From contig CM076154.1 of assembly GCA_038025085.1 (NCBI GenBank), positions 28,388,501 through 28,452,500 of the forward strand: a stretch of 64,000 nt of DNA, read 5' to 3'. Within the stretch, counting starts at the first letter, position 1, and every line of letters begins with the position of its first letter. Of this stretch, positions 33,796 through 44,545 are shown in pieces. Source of the DNA: Tetragonia tetragonoides. Lineage: Eukaryota; Streptophyta; Magnoliopsida; Caryophyllales; Aizoaceae. The translations under genes and the position numbers were made by a program. The notes under the pieces are model-generated. The model was not told the DNA's origin and did no database searches. It worked only from the letters and a program-made list of their open reading frames with translations.

Positions 33796-34740
33796 AAGAT
33801 ATAGATGTGTAGGGTATATGTAAAGTCTAACCTATATGGGGCTATCGTTATGCTCAATGGCCAATGCTATAGGGTGTAGTACGTGTACAAGGTCTAGGGT
33901 ATAGGGTCTACGGTATTGAACTTCCATAAAGTCAATATATACAATGGTATAGGGTATAAGGTCTACAATACAGTATAAGACTATAAGGTGTAGGATATAG
34001 GGTCTATTAGATAGGGGTATAATGCTTATTGTAATAATTTTAATTTAGATATCTAATATTGATTTAGTCCATAATGAATATTGATAACGGAGTGACATTA
34101 AAATTCAGTATTATTGTTATCATTGTCAAAGTTGAATCATCTTATTTCTATAATTAGTATATTATGGGGTTATCGAATCTATAGCATTAGTGTTTACGTA
34201 TCAAATCATGGTTAATTTTGTTTATAGTAATTGATTATGAGTGAAAACTGAAAAAAAATGATTGCTTCTAATTAATTAGGGTTTATTGAAATTATGCAAA
34301 GTTGACTTGTCTTGCTCGATTTATATTTGTGTCTGAATAACTGGCCCCTCACATTTACCCCTCCCTTCTCTCGCTCCCTCCCAAACCACGTGGGATCCAT
34401 TCCATTAAGTTATTCGATAAATTATTTTACGTTAATGTCATTCTTGATTGTTGTGGATGTATTGTTTTGATTAGAAAAAAAAATGAGCTAATGTATATTT
34501 GTTAAATCACAAAGAAAAATTTATTTAGTTTTAATACAAATAATTAGTATAATTTTCGAAAATCAAAAAAATTGCACCATTATTGAAACTTCCTAGGAAA
34601 TGTGAATAATGAAAAATGAAATATTGGAAAAGAAATAAACATAAGAATTTAGTTGCAATTATTAGTGTAATTTTTTAAAATCAAAATAATTGCGCAAAAT
34701 CATTAAAATTTTAAAATTTGAAATTTATTCTCCTATATTT
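33796..34740. other. AT-rich intergenic sequence with TATAGGGT motifs
   Basis: 33800-34020 has many TATAGGGT and GTCTAGGGT words, a loose repeat that recalls degenerate plant telomere repeat but lacks regular TTTAGGG. The rest is AT-rich with no coding signal. Confidence 0.5.
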
Positions 34741-36047
34741 CTCTCTCTTCTCACACTCTCTCTTAAAACCCTAAAGACAGTTCGAAATCAAAATAATTGC
34801 ACCTTCGAAATTCTCTTTGAATCAGATAAATCCTAATTTCTCCCCCCTTCTCACGATTCATCTCCTTTTGTGGTACCAATCACCTACCCTCTCTTTTTCT
34901 GTTTCAGTTTATCTCTATTTTGCCCTATACATATTTCTATTTCTGTTTCTGTGTATCTTTTCGAATTAGACACGATTATGGTTATAGTGATGTATTTTGT
35001 GATTGATTTTATGGTTGTATGCTGATAGATATTGATATGTGTTTGAACTTGAGTTTCATTTTCCTCTTAAATTGATGAGCGAAACTAATTAGTGTTGAAT
35101 TGAATTGAATTGTGACTAATTTTCATTCTATTTTGTGAATGAGTATTTCTTATACTTGTAGTTTTGTCAACCATACAATTGATGTTGATATAATAGTCGA
35201 ATTAAATCTAACTCCATATATTTTGTTGATGATAATTGAATAGTTCATTTTTGATAGGTTGGGAGCAACTGAATTCTTCTGTAGTTGTCTATATTTTTTT
35301 AAGAATGGGCTCTACTAATATTATATTTAGTTGAAACTATGTGTTATGTATATCTCAATTAGTTTGATCATTTCTATTTTTAAATGCATGTACTGCTTTA
35401 CATTCAGTTCTTCAATGGCAAAATCAAGTGGTAAGAGGGTCCAGAATCAAGATTAATTATGGGTTATTTATGCTACAATGTAAATACTGAGCTAGACATG
35501 TATAATTAGAAGTTATGTTTGCAAAATTGACACATGAGAATGTGTGCTAACAACTTAGTTGTAAATATTTTGGCTTATTTCAAATCCATTCAATGTAGTT
35601 GCGACAAAGATTGCAGAGAAAGATTCAATAAACAAGACAGTACAAGCAAAATTAGTCAACAGTAACTACTATATTAGTTAGGCCCAAATAGTATTAAGGA
35701 GCAACAACAGTTAACATCATACTGAAAACACTTTTAATTAAAGATGGATGGTTAGGTAAGAGTGTAAGACTGAAGCATAACAATTTATTTCAAATTGGAC
35801 GTCAACCATCAAACCCAAGTTTCTTTACGACGTGAACAAAATAAATGTGTGCAAATCAACAACTGTATAATTAAAGAGATCTTTGGCACATAGGTACTAA
35901 AGTAAGAAGAATAGTTTGTATTAACAACTACATAGGACAATATCATTAGGTAAGACTAACTATTGAAATACTGAAACCCAAATGAAAGTATTATTGTAGG
36001 CTAAGGTAAGAGCAGCAAAGTTATGACAAAATCATGAAATGGGAAAT

Positions 36048-36048
<1 letters not shown>
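34741..36048. other. Intergenic; possible 5' UTR-like stretch, no ORF
   Basis: 34741-34930 is pyrimidine-rich with AAAACCCTAAAGACAG and TCTCTCTC runs, resembling a plant 5' UTR on the plus strand. No open frame follows, so it could be a non-coding transcript, a dead gene or a transposon leader. Beyond it I see only AT-rich sequence. Confidence 0.35.
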
Positions 36049-36086
<38 letters not shown>

Positions 36087-36146
36087 CTGTGGGCGTGTGC
36101 GTGTGCGTGTGCGTGTGCGTGTGCGTGTGCGGGTGTGTGTGTGTGT
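36049..36146. repeat. Compound (CT)n(GT)n microsatellite
   Basis: About 13 CT units, then GT units interrupted by a GTGTGC series. The Thr-His open frame on the minus strand is an artefact. Confidence 0.95.
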
Positions 36147-36359
36147 TGATAGAGATTTTCCCAATTTTGTACAAACCATAATTGGTGTTATTCAAAAGGT
36201 TTAAATATACATTTCTGATTTGTCAGTAATTTGAATATGCAATATGTTTATATTTTTTATGTTAAAATTGAATCAAATTGTGTATCTAATTTGATCTATT
36301 CTAATATTAATTTCATGTAACTACTTTTTATTCTAGTTTGTGTATGAGTATTCCCTATA

Positions 36360-37125
36360 CTTATAGTTAGGGGTGAACACCGATCTAAACCAGAACCGGA
36401 ATAGACCGAAACCGGAAAAAACAGGAACCTGAATCACCCAAAAACCAAGACTTGAACCTGAACCGGTTTAATTCCGGTTTAAACCTGAACCAGACCTGAA
36501 TTTTCAGGTCCGGTCCGGTTCAAGACCGGAAAGACCAGAATTTTGGTTTTCCATTTTTTTTTTAAATCCATGTGCAGCCACAAGTACTTTCTCGTTTCTC
36601 CTATAGTCCTAATCACAAAACAGGGGATGGGCAGGCAGGCAGGCGCGTGGGCCCGTGAGGCCGCTGATGGCCAGGCGCGGCAGACGGTCAGGCGCGGCAG
36701 GCGAGCAGGTGAGATGGGCCACTCCGGCGGTGCAGGCGGCCACTCCGACGGGCGGCGGTCCGGCCAGCAGCCAGGCGTGAGAGGCAATCAGACAAGAGAG
36801 ATGGAGTGAAGAGAGAAGGAAGGAGAAGAGAGAAGATACAAGAGGCGTGAAATCTTTAATGAAAAACAAATAAAACCCTTTCTCACTCTCTGTCTCACCC
36901 AGTCACCCATAACAATTCTCATTTTTTTTTTGTTAAAATTAAGATTCCGGTCTATTTCGGTCTGAACTGGAATATTCCGGTTTTTGAACCGGAATAGACC
37001 GGAACCGGGATCTTTGTTTTGCACGTCCTTGAACCTCAACCGGAATCATTCAGGTCCGGTTTTTCCGGTCCGGTTCAGTCTAAAATTCCGATTCAGACCG
37101 GATGATGAACAGTCCTACTTATAGT
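36360..37125. mobile_element. hAT-type non-autonomous element, 750 bp
   Basis: The body is 36368-37117, with CTTATAGT on both sides (36360-36367 and 37118-37125), an exact 8-bp duplication as made by hAT transposases. Ends read TAGGGGTGAACACCG and, inward from the right, TAGGACTGTTCATC. Subterminal regions are packed with ACCGGAA and GGTCCGGTT words. The centre (36620-36790) is very GC-rich with GGCAGGCGCG runs, unlike the AT-rich ends. No transposase. Confidence 0.85.
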
Positions 37126-38765
37126 TTTATCCAGTTTACATTTAGAAGGATATGACAGGCGAATTAAAACTTAAATTCCTAGTTGTGTTTTAGATGAGAA
37201 TGAAACAATTGATTGCTTGTTAAGTTGGGAGACACTGAATTATTCTATACTTTTCTATGTTGTTACCTACTTGCTGAATCTGATGGCGAAACAAAAAAAA
37301 AAGTTGATCATAATTGTTAGGCTTACCAATTATATATTCAGGTAACCCCTAAACAATTCCATACGCATAATTGTAGTTGACAGTGCAATAAATGTTTATC
37401 ATAATTGTTAGACATCACCAAATATATATTCAGTTAAGCCAAAACATTCCCTACATGCATTTGTAATTGATGGTGCGATAAAAGTTGATCATAATTGTTA
37501 GACATGACCAAGTGTAGATTCAATTAAGCCTAAATAATTTCATACATGTATTTGTAGTTAATTGGGGACCAAAAGGAAAAGATTATTGCAACACTTCTAT
37601 CTGGGAAATGAGAGTTAAACAAGCTGCAATTGAAAGTAAATGTCATGCATGGTGATAAAACGAAAATGAGGAATATGATACAGAAAGAAATTAGAGGACT
37701 GCATATGGTCATAAATTAGGTAAAAGATATGGTGACATTGTTGACTGAAAGCATGGGAGCAAGTATGGTGTTGAGACTATACAAATTTTAATGACTTTAT
37801 TAATTATTTATTAAGTCTTATTAGTCAAAACCATCTAAGAATAAGAACATGAGAATTGTCATTTTCACATAGGTAATTTCACTATTGTCACAACCAAGCT
37901 CATGTTTAGTCGTACCTAATAATGGAATGATATATTTGGTCTTTCTCCCACCACATGATCCAATATATGCTCATGAAAAATTTGTGAATGAAGGATGATA
38001 TTGATAATATGCATAAACTCTACAATACCAGACCCTCATATCCAAAATAACAAGTCTATTGGATAAACTTAGCGAGCAAGATAAATAAAGAAGCGGTTTA
38101 ATTTATTGCGTACATTAAGATAAGATAATTATTTCACGAAAAATCAACGTAATTACAAAATAATAGCTATTTAAAATAAATTTCAAATAGAAAGAAACTC
38201 AAACGGACACATTTCAGTAAACAGACTGATATTTTTTTCATTAAACGCCAAGTCTCATCAAGAGAAATTAAATTGTCATACCCATGTTAAAACTCGCTAG
38301 GTTACAGTATATAGAATTAAATCACGTAACTTTTAGTCACAAATTCTTAAAGTATCACATTTGTTATATTGTTTTGGAAAGAGCGCTTAGGATTAGGATA
38401 TATGCTGCACAATTGGCAAATAAAAAAGACTCCATATGAAAAATATTTCACGCTGAGATAAAACATGAATACACTTGAGATCAAGAATAAAGCAACAATA
38501 ATATGGGTCATATTAGCACCTGCATAAATGCCATTTGGAAAGTATGCATCAGTTGATCTAGATTTTTTTTTCTCGTCAAAAGGTATCAGTAGATCTAGAT
38601 AATATGACAAAATTATGCATGTAAAGAAATGGAAATGTCAAACTAAAAATACGCATTAATGTCAAACACTAGTTTTAACTAAACAAAACAATCGTTCTAA
38701 CTAAATAATTTTATTTTCACCTCTACGCTAATTATTATATATATTATTTTTTAAGATTAGAAGTA
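37126..38765. other. AT-rich intergenic with three about 90-bp tandem repeats
   Basis: Units sharing CATAATTGTTAGRCAT start at about 37303, 37394 and 37484. Each continues with a CCAAWTATATATTCA-like block and TTAAGCC. No coding signal or RNA gene is seen in the rest. Confidence 0.6.
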
Positions 38766-38767
38766 AA

Positions 38768-38950
38768 GGGATAGCGTGCCCCACTGGTTGCATGCATACT
38801 AGCATATCCATGAGGTCACGAGTTCGAGACTCATGATAGTGTCTCCTTCTTTCATTTGAAGCCTTCAAATAATCTTCCATTGCTTCATTCAAATATTGAT
38901 GGAACTTATGAAGTGCCCATTAACATAGATTGTACTTAAGGTTGATTAAA
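38768..38950 (+). mobile_element. tRNA-derived SINE
   Basis: The head has an A-box-like TAGCGTGCCCCACTGG and a B-box-like GAGTTCGAGACTC about 40 bp later, the internal RNA polymerase III promoter of tRNA-derived SINEs. A non-tRNA body follows. The tail and target duplications were not resolved. Confidence 0.7.
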
Positions 38951-39341
38951 ATATATATTTACCTTTTTTTATTTTTTGTTAAAAAAAATTTATTTTTTGG
39001 ATTTTTCAGAAAATTAATTTCGAAAATTAAAAATTAATTTTTCATAATTTTATTAATTGATTTCCAAAAATTATTAATGTATTTAATTACCACATAAATT
39101 AAAAAAATCATTTTGGCGCAATTTTACTATATATGCCCATCAACTATAAAGATCTAGAAATTATCAAAAAAAAATTATAAAGATTTAGATTGATAGATGG
39201 ATAACTAAGATTTACATGTTACAATGGTGAGCAAAATCTACAATGATTGGCAACCGCCAAATAAGCTTCGAATTTTCCCAGTATAATTTATAATAGAGAC
39301 TTATTTATCATAGGATCTAACAATCACAAAAGACCAGCTTG
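38951..39341. other. AT-rich intergenic sequence
   Basis: Very AT-rich, with A and T runs; no gene, RNA or clear repeat structure seen. Confidence 0.5.
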
Positions 39342-39924
39342 GTGCCAAATAGGGATGTAAATGGATCGGATTCGGATCGGGTGGAGCGTCATCCGCTCCA
39401 TCCGCGAAATCCATTTGATCAATCCGCTCCATCCGTCATCCGCGAACCATCCAATCTATATCCAATCCGTCCGTCATCCGCGGATTAGTGGATGGATCGG
39501 GTGCTTAACGGTTTATGGACTAAAAACAATAATTAAACCCAACTATAATAAAATTGTTAGTAGTCAAACAAAACTTCAACTCATATACAATAATTTTACC
39601 TTGTAACAATAAAAATAACACAATTTAGTTTAAATAATAACAATACACATTTAAAAACAAGTAAAATTAAACTAAGATGTAAATATAACATAGGTTTGAT
39701 ATTTTTTATATAATTTTTTTACACTTTATATCTAAACGGGTGACGGATGGATTCGCGGATCGGGATAGTGGATGAGAAATCTCATCCATCATCCGCTCCA
39801 TCCGCCATCCGATCCATCCATCATCCGCTCCATCATCCATTTAATCGGGTTTTAATCCATATATACGGTTCGGATGGAGCGGGTATCCGTGGATCATGAA
39901 TCCATTTACATCCCTAATGCCAAA
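39342..39924. mobile_element. hAT MITE, 567 bp, in the promoter of DUF604 gene 1
   Basis: The body is 39350-39916. Ends are perfect 17-bp inverted repeats, TAGGGATGTAAATGGAT and ATCCATTTACATCCCTA. Flanks GTGCCAAA and ATGCCAAA form an 8-bp duplication with one mismatch. Subterminal regions repeat ATCCGCTCCATCC on both sides. The element at 60680-63420 has the same ends and is its larger relative. It ends about 230 bp before the gene 1 start codon. Confidence 0.9.
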
Positions 39925-40069
39925 CAACTCCCAATGTTCACCCATCCAAGTACGTACCAAGTACCAACAACACCCAACACCAAACAAACCAACCCACCTC
40001 TGACCTCTCTCTCTTTACACCTCCCATTTTTGCCACTCACATAATGAACCACCCACCAAACTAGACAAG

Positions 40070-40118
40070 ACATTAGACATTAGACATTAGACATTAGACA
40101 TTAGACATTAGACATTAG
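40070..40118. repeat. Seven tandem ACATTAG heptamers
   Basis: Seven uninterrupted 7-bp units about 26 bp upstream of the start codon of DUF604 gene 1, so probably in its 5' UTR or core promoter. Copy number is likely to vary between individuals. Confidence 0.95.
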
Positions 40119-40144
40119 ACAGCAACCAAAAAACACCCAAAAAA

Positions 40145-42679
40145 ATGCAACATTTCCGAGTATTCCTATTCCCGGCAGCTTCTCGCCTGAACCTAATTCT
40201 CTTAACAATCTTCGCCCTTTCCACCTTGTACCTCCTCCACCACCACCACAACAGTCTCTCTCTCTCCACCTCCTCTTCCTCTCATCTCTCTCTCTCCACT
40301 TCCCCTTCCACCACTCTCCACCATCTCCTCTTCTCCATCGCTTCCTCTTCCACCTCTCTCCCTCGCCGTCTCCCTTACCTCCATCTCTGGTCCCACCTCT
40401 CCATCACCCGCCCTCTCATCTTCCTCGATTCTCTCTCCTCCCTTCCTCTTTCCTTCCCGGCCTTCACCGTCACTATCGTCTCCTCCTCCGACACCTCCCG
40501 ATTCCCTTACTCCTTCCCCCGTGGCCTCCGTTCCGCCATCCGGGTCGCCCGCATCGTCAAAGAAGCCGTCGATCGCACCCTTAGCCACACCGGTTCCAAC
40601 ATCCGCTGGTTTGTGTTCGGGGACGATGACACCATCTTCATACCCGATAATCTTGTCACTGTGCTCTCGAAATATGATCACAGGAAATGGTATTACATTG
40701 GGAGTAATTCGGAGAGTTTGGTTCAAAATGTGAAAATGTCTTTTGATATGATGGCTTATGGTGGAGGTGGGTTTGCTATTAGTTATCCTTTAGCTAAGGC
40801 TTTGGCTAAGGTTTTGGACTCTTGTTTGATGCGTTACCATCATTTGTATGGCAGTGATTCGAGGATTTCGTCGTGTATTGCTGAGCTTGGTGTTGGGTTG
40901 ACTAAAGAACCTGGGTTTCATCAGGTGAAAATTTTGTTGTTTTTCTTTGTCTATTTAAGGTTTTTTTTTCTGCTAATAACTAAAAAACTGGTCAATTTTC
41001 TTGTAGCTTGAATTTAAAATGCTGGGTTTTGAATTTGGCCATGCTTCCAGTATACTCAAGTCTGCCTTTATCTATTAATTTATTTGTTATGATTAATTTT
41101 AAATAGGCCGGGATGTGATCATGTTTGTCTGTTTTACTGTTCATCGGCACTAGACAAATTGGACTGATATAATTAATGAGAGAGAATGAGTTAATAGTTT
41201 GAGTTGCTGGCTGGGTTTCCAGAGTATAATTAACATTGATGGTGCTGCGTAATAGATTTTTAGACGGATGATGTCTATGAATGTAGCAATTTGGAGTTCA
41301 TGCTCTATAGGATTGACTGAAGAAGAAGATCCATGGAATTGAGATTCGGTACCAAAGATGATTAATCTTTATCAAAAAAAGGTGGATATGATTAATTTAC
41401 TAGGTTAGATGGTGAGGACTAAATATGTAGAATAGATTTGTCAGGGTGTTGAATTGGTTTGGTTCTGTTATGAGATGTGTCACTAGAATAACGGACATTA
41501 AGTTCTATGCAAAGGCATTGATTTTGTGATTGTACTTTCTGGTTTCTAGTCTATCTCTTTCTATAAATAGGAAAATTATAAATTTCCGGATATCAAACAT
41601 TATCCAGCATTTTTCTTAGATTCGATGGTGTTGTGTTTTGACATTTGGAAATGATGGTGATAGGAACCACTATGTACATGAGGAAGCGTAGTTTTGAACA
41701 TTCTCTAATCTCAACTGTAGTTAAGTGTTAGTTTTTGCGTAAGTATATTTGATGCTGGACTTTTGAGTTAAACTCGCCTTTCAAGTGCCTTCCCCTGCAT
41801 GTTTTGGGACTGGGTTTTTACTTCACTTTGATCTATTTTGGAGACTTTTGTTAACTAAGGTACTCGTGATACTAAAGCTCTTTGACATTTATCTTGTGAC
41901 AGCTTGATGTTAGGGGAGATGTGTTCGGATTGCTTACTGCTCATCCGTTGTCACCTTTGCTGTCACTGCATCACTTGGATGTTGTAGAACCCATTTTCCC
42001 TAAAATGAACAAGACTGAGGCGGTGCAACACCTTTTTAAGGCTGTACATGTTGATCCTGGTAGGATTTTGCAGCAAACTGTTTGTTATGACCACCCAAGT
42101 AATATAACTGTTTCAGTTGCATGGGGCTATGCTGTTCAAGTATTTGAAGGGAATCAGCTTCTTCCAGATATGCTCACCCCGCAAAGGACTTTTATGCCAT
42201 GGAAGAGAGGTAGTGTCAATGACGCAAGCCAGTATGTTATTGACACTAGGGACTATCCTCGGGATCGTTGTAAACGACCTATTGTTTTCTTCCTGGAAGA
42301 TGTTTCTTCAGGTACTGGAAGAATCCGGAGCAAATATACTCGGTATACTACACATAGTTGCCCCCATGCTGATGCAATTAGAAACCTGAAGGATATAAGC
42401 GTTTCTTCGAGGAAATTACAACAGGATGTTGGGCAGGTATTATTTATACTTCACTATATCGGCAATATTCTCAGATATAGTACTTTACAGTTTGTAATCA
42501 ATGCTGTACTTCGACTTTGAGTAGCATTGAATGGGACTAAGGTTTATTATATTCTCCTTTCATTTCAGGTGATGGCACCTCGTCGACAGTGCTGTGACAT
42601 CATACATCCTTTTGGTAAATCTATGAATATTGACATCAGACATTGTGGCTTTGATGAATTGATCGCCATGGATGTATAG
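40145..42679 (+). CDS. DUF604-family (fringe-related, GT31-like) glycosyltransferase, gene 1
   Basis: Three exons: 40145-40924 (260 codons), 41903-42436 (178) and 42569-42679 (36 plus stop), all phase 0 with GT...AG borders; 474 residues. Residues about 14-33 form a single membrane anchor, followed by a His/Ser-rich stem. This is the layout of a type II Golgi enzyme. The metal-binding DxD-type motif is GDDDT at 160-162. GGGGFAIS (about 206-213), YHHLYGSDSR and ELGVGLTKEPGFHQ follow, and the C-terminus has APRRQCCD. These are hallmarks of the plant DUF604 family, whose substrates are mostly unknown. Introns are 978 and 132 bp. A paralog of equal length lies 7 kb downstream on the same strand. 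No stop or frameshift is seen, so it is probably functional. The start is the first ATG after the heptamer repeat and gives a proper anchor. Confidence 0.92.
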
Positions 42680-43207
42680 AACCGGAAAGCACCAGTTACG
42701 AGACTGTTTTGATTTTGTGATGTCTGGCTGATGATAAAGCATGTAGTGTTGCATTGTCAAGGTAATATCTTTTTGTGAGATATGCTTGCTTGGTTCCCTT
42801 TGTACTGCAAAGTGGTCTTGGAACACTAGTTGAAAATGGCATAGATTTGTAGATGAGTTTCATTTCTAGGATATGTAGGATTCTTATTTATCCATCTGAT
42901 ATTAGTTCTACTCATTGTCAGATGAGAACATAAAATTGAAAACCCATGCCACTTGTGGCAACTTTAAAGGATAGGTGTCCTTATTTATTGCTTGGCTTTT
43001 TGTCACTCAAAATTGTAGAAAGAGAGAATAAATTCAAGATGATAACAATATCATATCATTGGGGAGAGCTCTTGGTGTGGCAACATTTAGCCTCAAAATC
43101 CCCGATTGTCGCTTAGCCTTTTGTCATTCGAGAGCTGTAGAAATAGAAAAATAATTCAACAATAGCAATATTCAGACTTTTGGCTGGAAATCACTGCATT
43201 CAACATT
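42680..43207. other. 3' UTR and flank of DUF604 gene 1
   Basis: Non-coding. It presumably includes the 3' UTR; AGAATAAATTC near 43024 is a candidate poly(A) signal context. Otherwise I see nothing distinctive. Confidence 0.4.
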
Positions 43208-43212
43208 CAACA

Positions 43213-43352
43213 TTCAACATTACCCCAGTGCCTCCAAAGAGGCTCCCGCCTAGGCAGGGTGAGGGGGGGTCGGTTGTACGCAGCCTTACCCCTGTGAGAG
43301 TCTCACAGAGAGGCTGCTTCCGTTTGACCCGAGATCCGAAGTGCGACGATCA
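43213..43352 (-). mobile_element. Au-type SINE, minus strand
   Basis: Read on the minus strand it has GGTCAAACGG (degenerate B box), then CAGCCTCTCTGTGAGACTCT, GGGTAAGGCTGCGTACAACC, and near the 3' end GGCGGGAGCCTCTTTGGAGG and CACTGGGGTAATG. This order matches the Au SINE family known from many flowering plants. The 5' head is degenerate. A three-fold ATTCAAC repeat flanks its 3' side. Confidence 0.75.
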
Positions 43353-43884
43353 TCGGCAACTTCACAATGAATAAGAAGTGCCGACAATGAATAAGAAGGC
43401 TGGAAATCGCTGCATGTTATGAAAATCAAGTTCCTCTCTATTGCCAATTTTGATGTTTATTGTTGGGAATAGATGTGTAGCTAATTTCTGTCTAATAATT
43501 TATATGCTCATGTATTTCTGTTAGAGAAGTTCTTGATGCACATAGGTTAAGCATTTCTTGGAACTATGTTGATATCTTGATTTGATAACTCATATTCTTA
43601 AAATGAGAACTAAAAACATCAATTGAGTAACCTGTATCTGTCAATGGAACCGCTTAATTTGTTACAGCAGCAATTGGATAAGCAAAGTTATTAAGGGCCT
43701 TTGCAATCACATAATGCTGTATTATCAAACAACTACCATGAGTCCAGCAATTGCGTGGAAAATTCATAGGTTCTATTGATTTTGAAAGCTACTAGTCGTG
43801 GAAAATTTCTGTTTGTGAAATTTTTGTAGCATCTTAAATATAAAAAAAATAATACGTAGCATCTAAAATGTCAAAAGAGCAAAA
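43353..43884. other. Intergenic sequence between SINEs
   Basis: Contains a direct repeat AATGAATAAGAAG just right of the Au SINE (two copies between 43365 and 43400). The rest shows no gene or element. Confidence 0.4.
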
Positions 43885-44076
43885 GGGGGAGCTCAAGTGG
43901 TAGAGCTCTCACCCTTCCAACCTCTAGGTGTTGGGGGTTCGAGACTCATTGCCCTCAGTTTCAAATTGAGGGGGGTATTTGCTGCTATGGCCCCTTGGGC
44001 CACCTTCTTTCCCCATGTAACTAAGAGCCTGGCTTCCATGCCTATTCAAAAATAATAATAATAATAATACAATAAT
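43885..44076 (+). mobile_element. tRNA-derived SINE
   Basis: The head GGGAGCTCAAGTGGTAGAGC includes an A-box-like element, and GGTTCGAGACTC at about 43936-43947 is a B box. The body ends in CAAAAATAATAATAA, a simple tail. This is the pol III promoter arrangement of a SINE; a true tRNA fold is not present. Confidence 0.75.
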
Positions 44077-44404
44077 ATCAAATTTAAAAAAAGAAATTTG
44101 TAGCATCCACGTGTGTAATTGCACTATTGGTGGGCTAATGGGCTCACTATTACATGAAGTAACAGCTGTGCCAGCCTCAGGTACTCATCTTTCAACTTTC
44201 GAAGATTTTGGCTACTGAACTTCTATTTTGAAGGTCTTACGTAATGACATGTGGAATCATTTCCCAATATTGGGTTATCTAGGAAGGCAGTCCCAATTAG
44301 TCTCGGTTGGAAATTATTTCTCACCATGGTTTCCATGTAGGCTAGGGACACGAGAGGTAAATGTTTTATACTATTTTTGCTGACCAGACATAAGTCATCC
44401 TCCT

Positions 44405-44545
44405 AAAGGGCGAGTTTCATGGGCAGAACTCTCTCTCCAGGACCGTGGGTTTAACCCATGTATGTTTTTTGCCTGTTGGAGGGGGTTTATGCTGCCTCGA
44501 CAGGCTTCATGTAATGGTTTTTTGCTTTTTTTGGCTGTTATGTGA
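44405..44545 (+). mobile_element. SINE-like fragment
   Basis: GGCGAGTTTCATGGGCAGAACTC resembles an A-box region and GTGGGTTTAACCCATG a B-box region. The following GGAGGGGGTTTATGCTGCC and a T-rich end at about 44518-44530 complete a SINE-like layout. It is more degenerate than the other two heads. Confidence 0.5.

Noticed and set aside
36001..36195. Thr-His repeat frame
   Set aside because: Translation of the GT/CT microsatellite.
40202..40726. 174-codon minus-strand frame opposite DUF604 exon 1
   Set aside because: It is the mirror of a real exon with Ser/Leu-rich codons; Gly/Glu-rich with no domain.
43885..43960. A tRNA gene
   Set aside because: Only A- and B-box motifs are present, without a cloverleaf, and a SINE body and tail follow.
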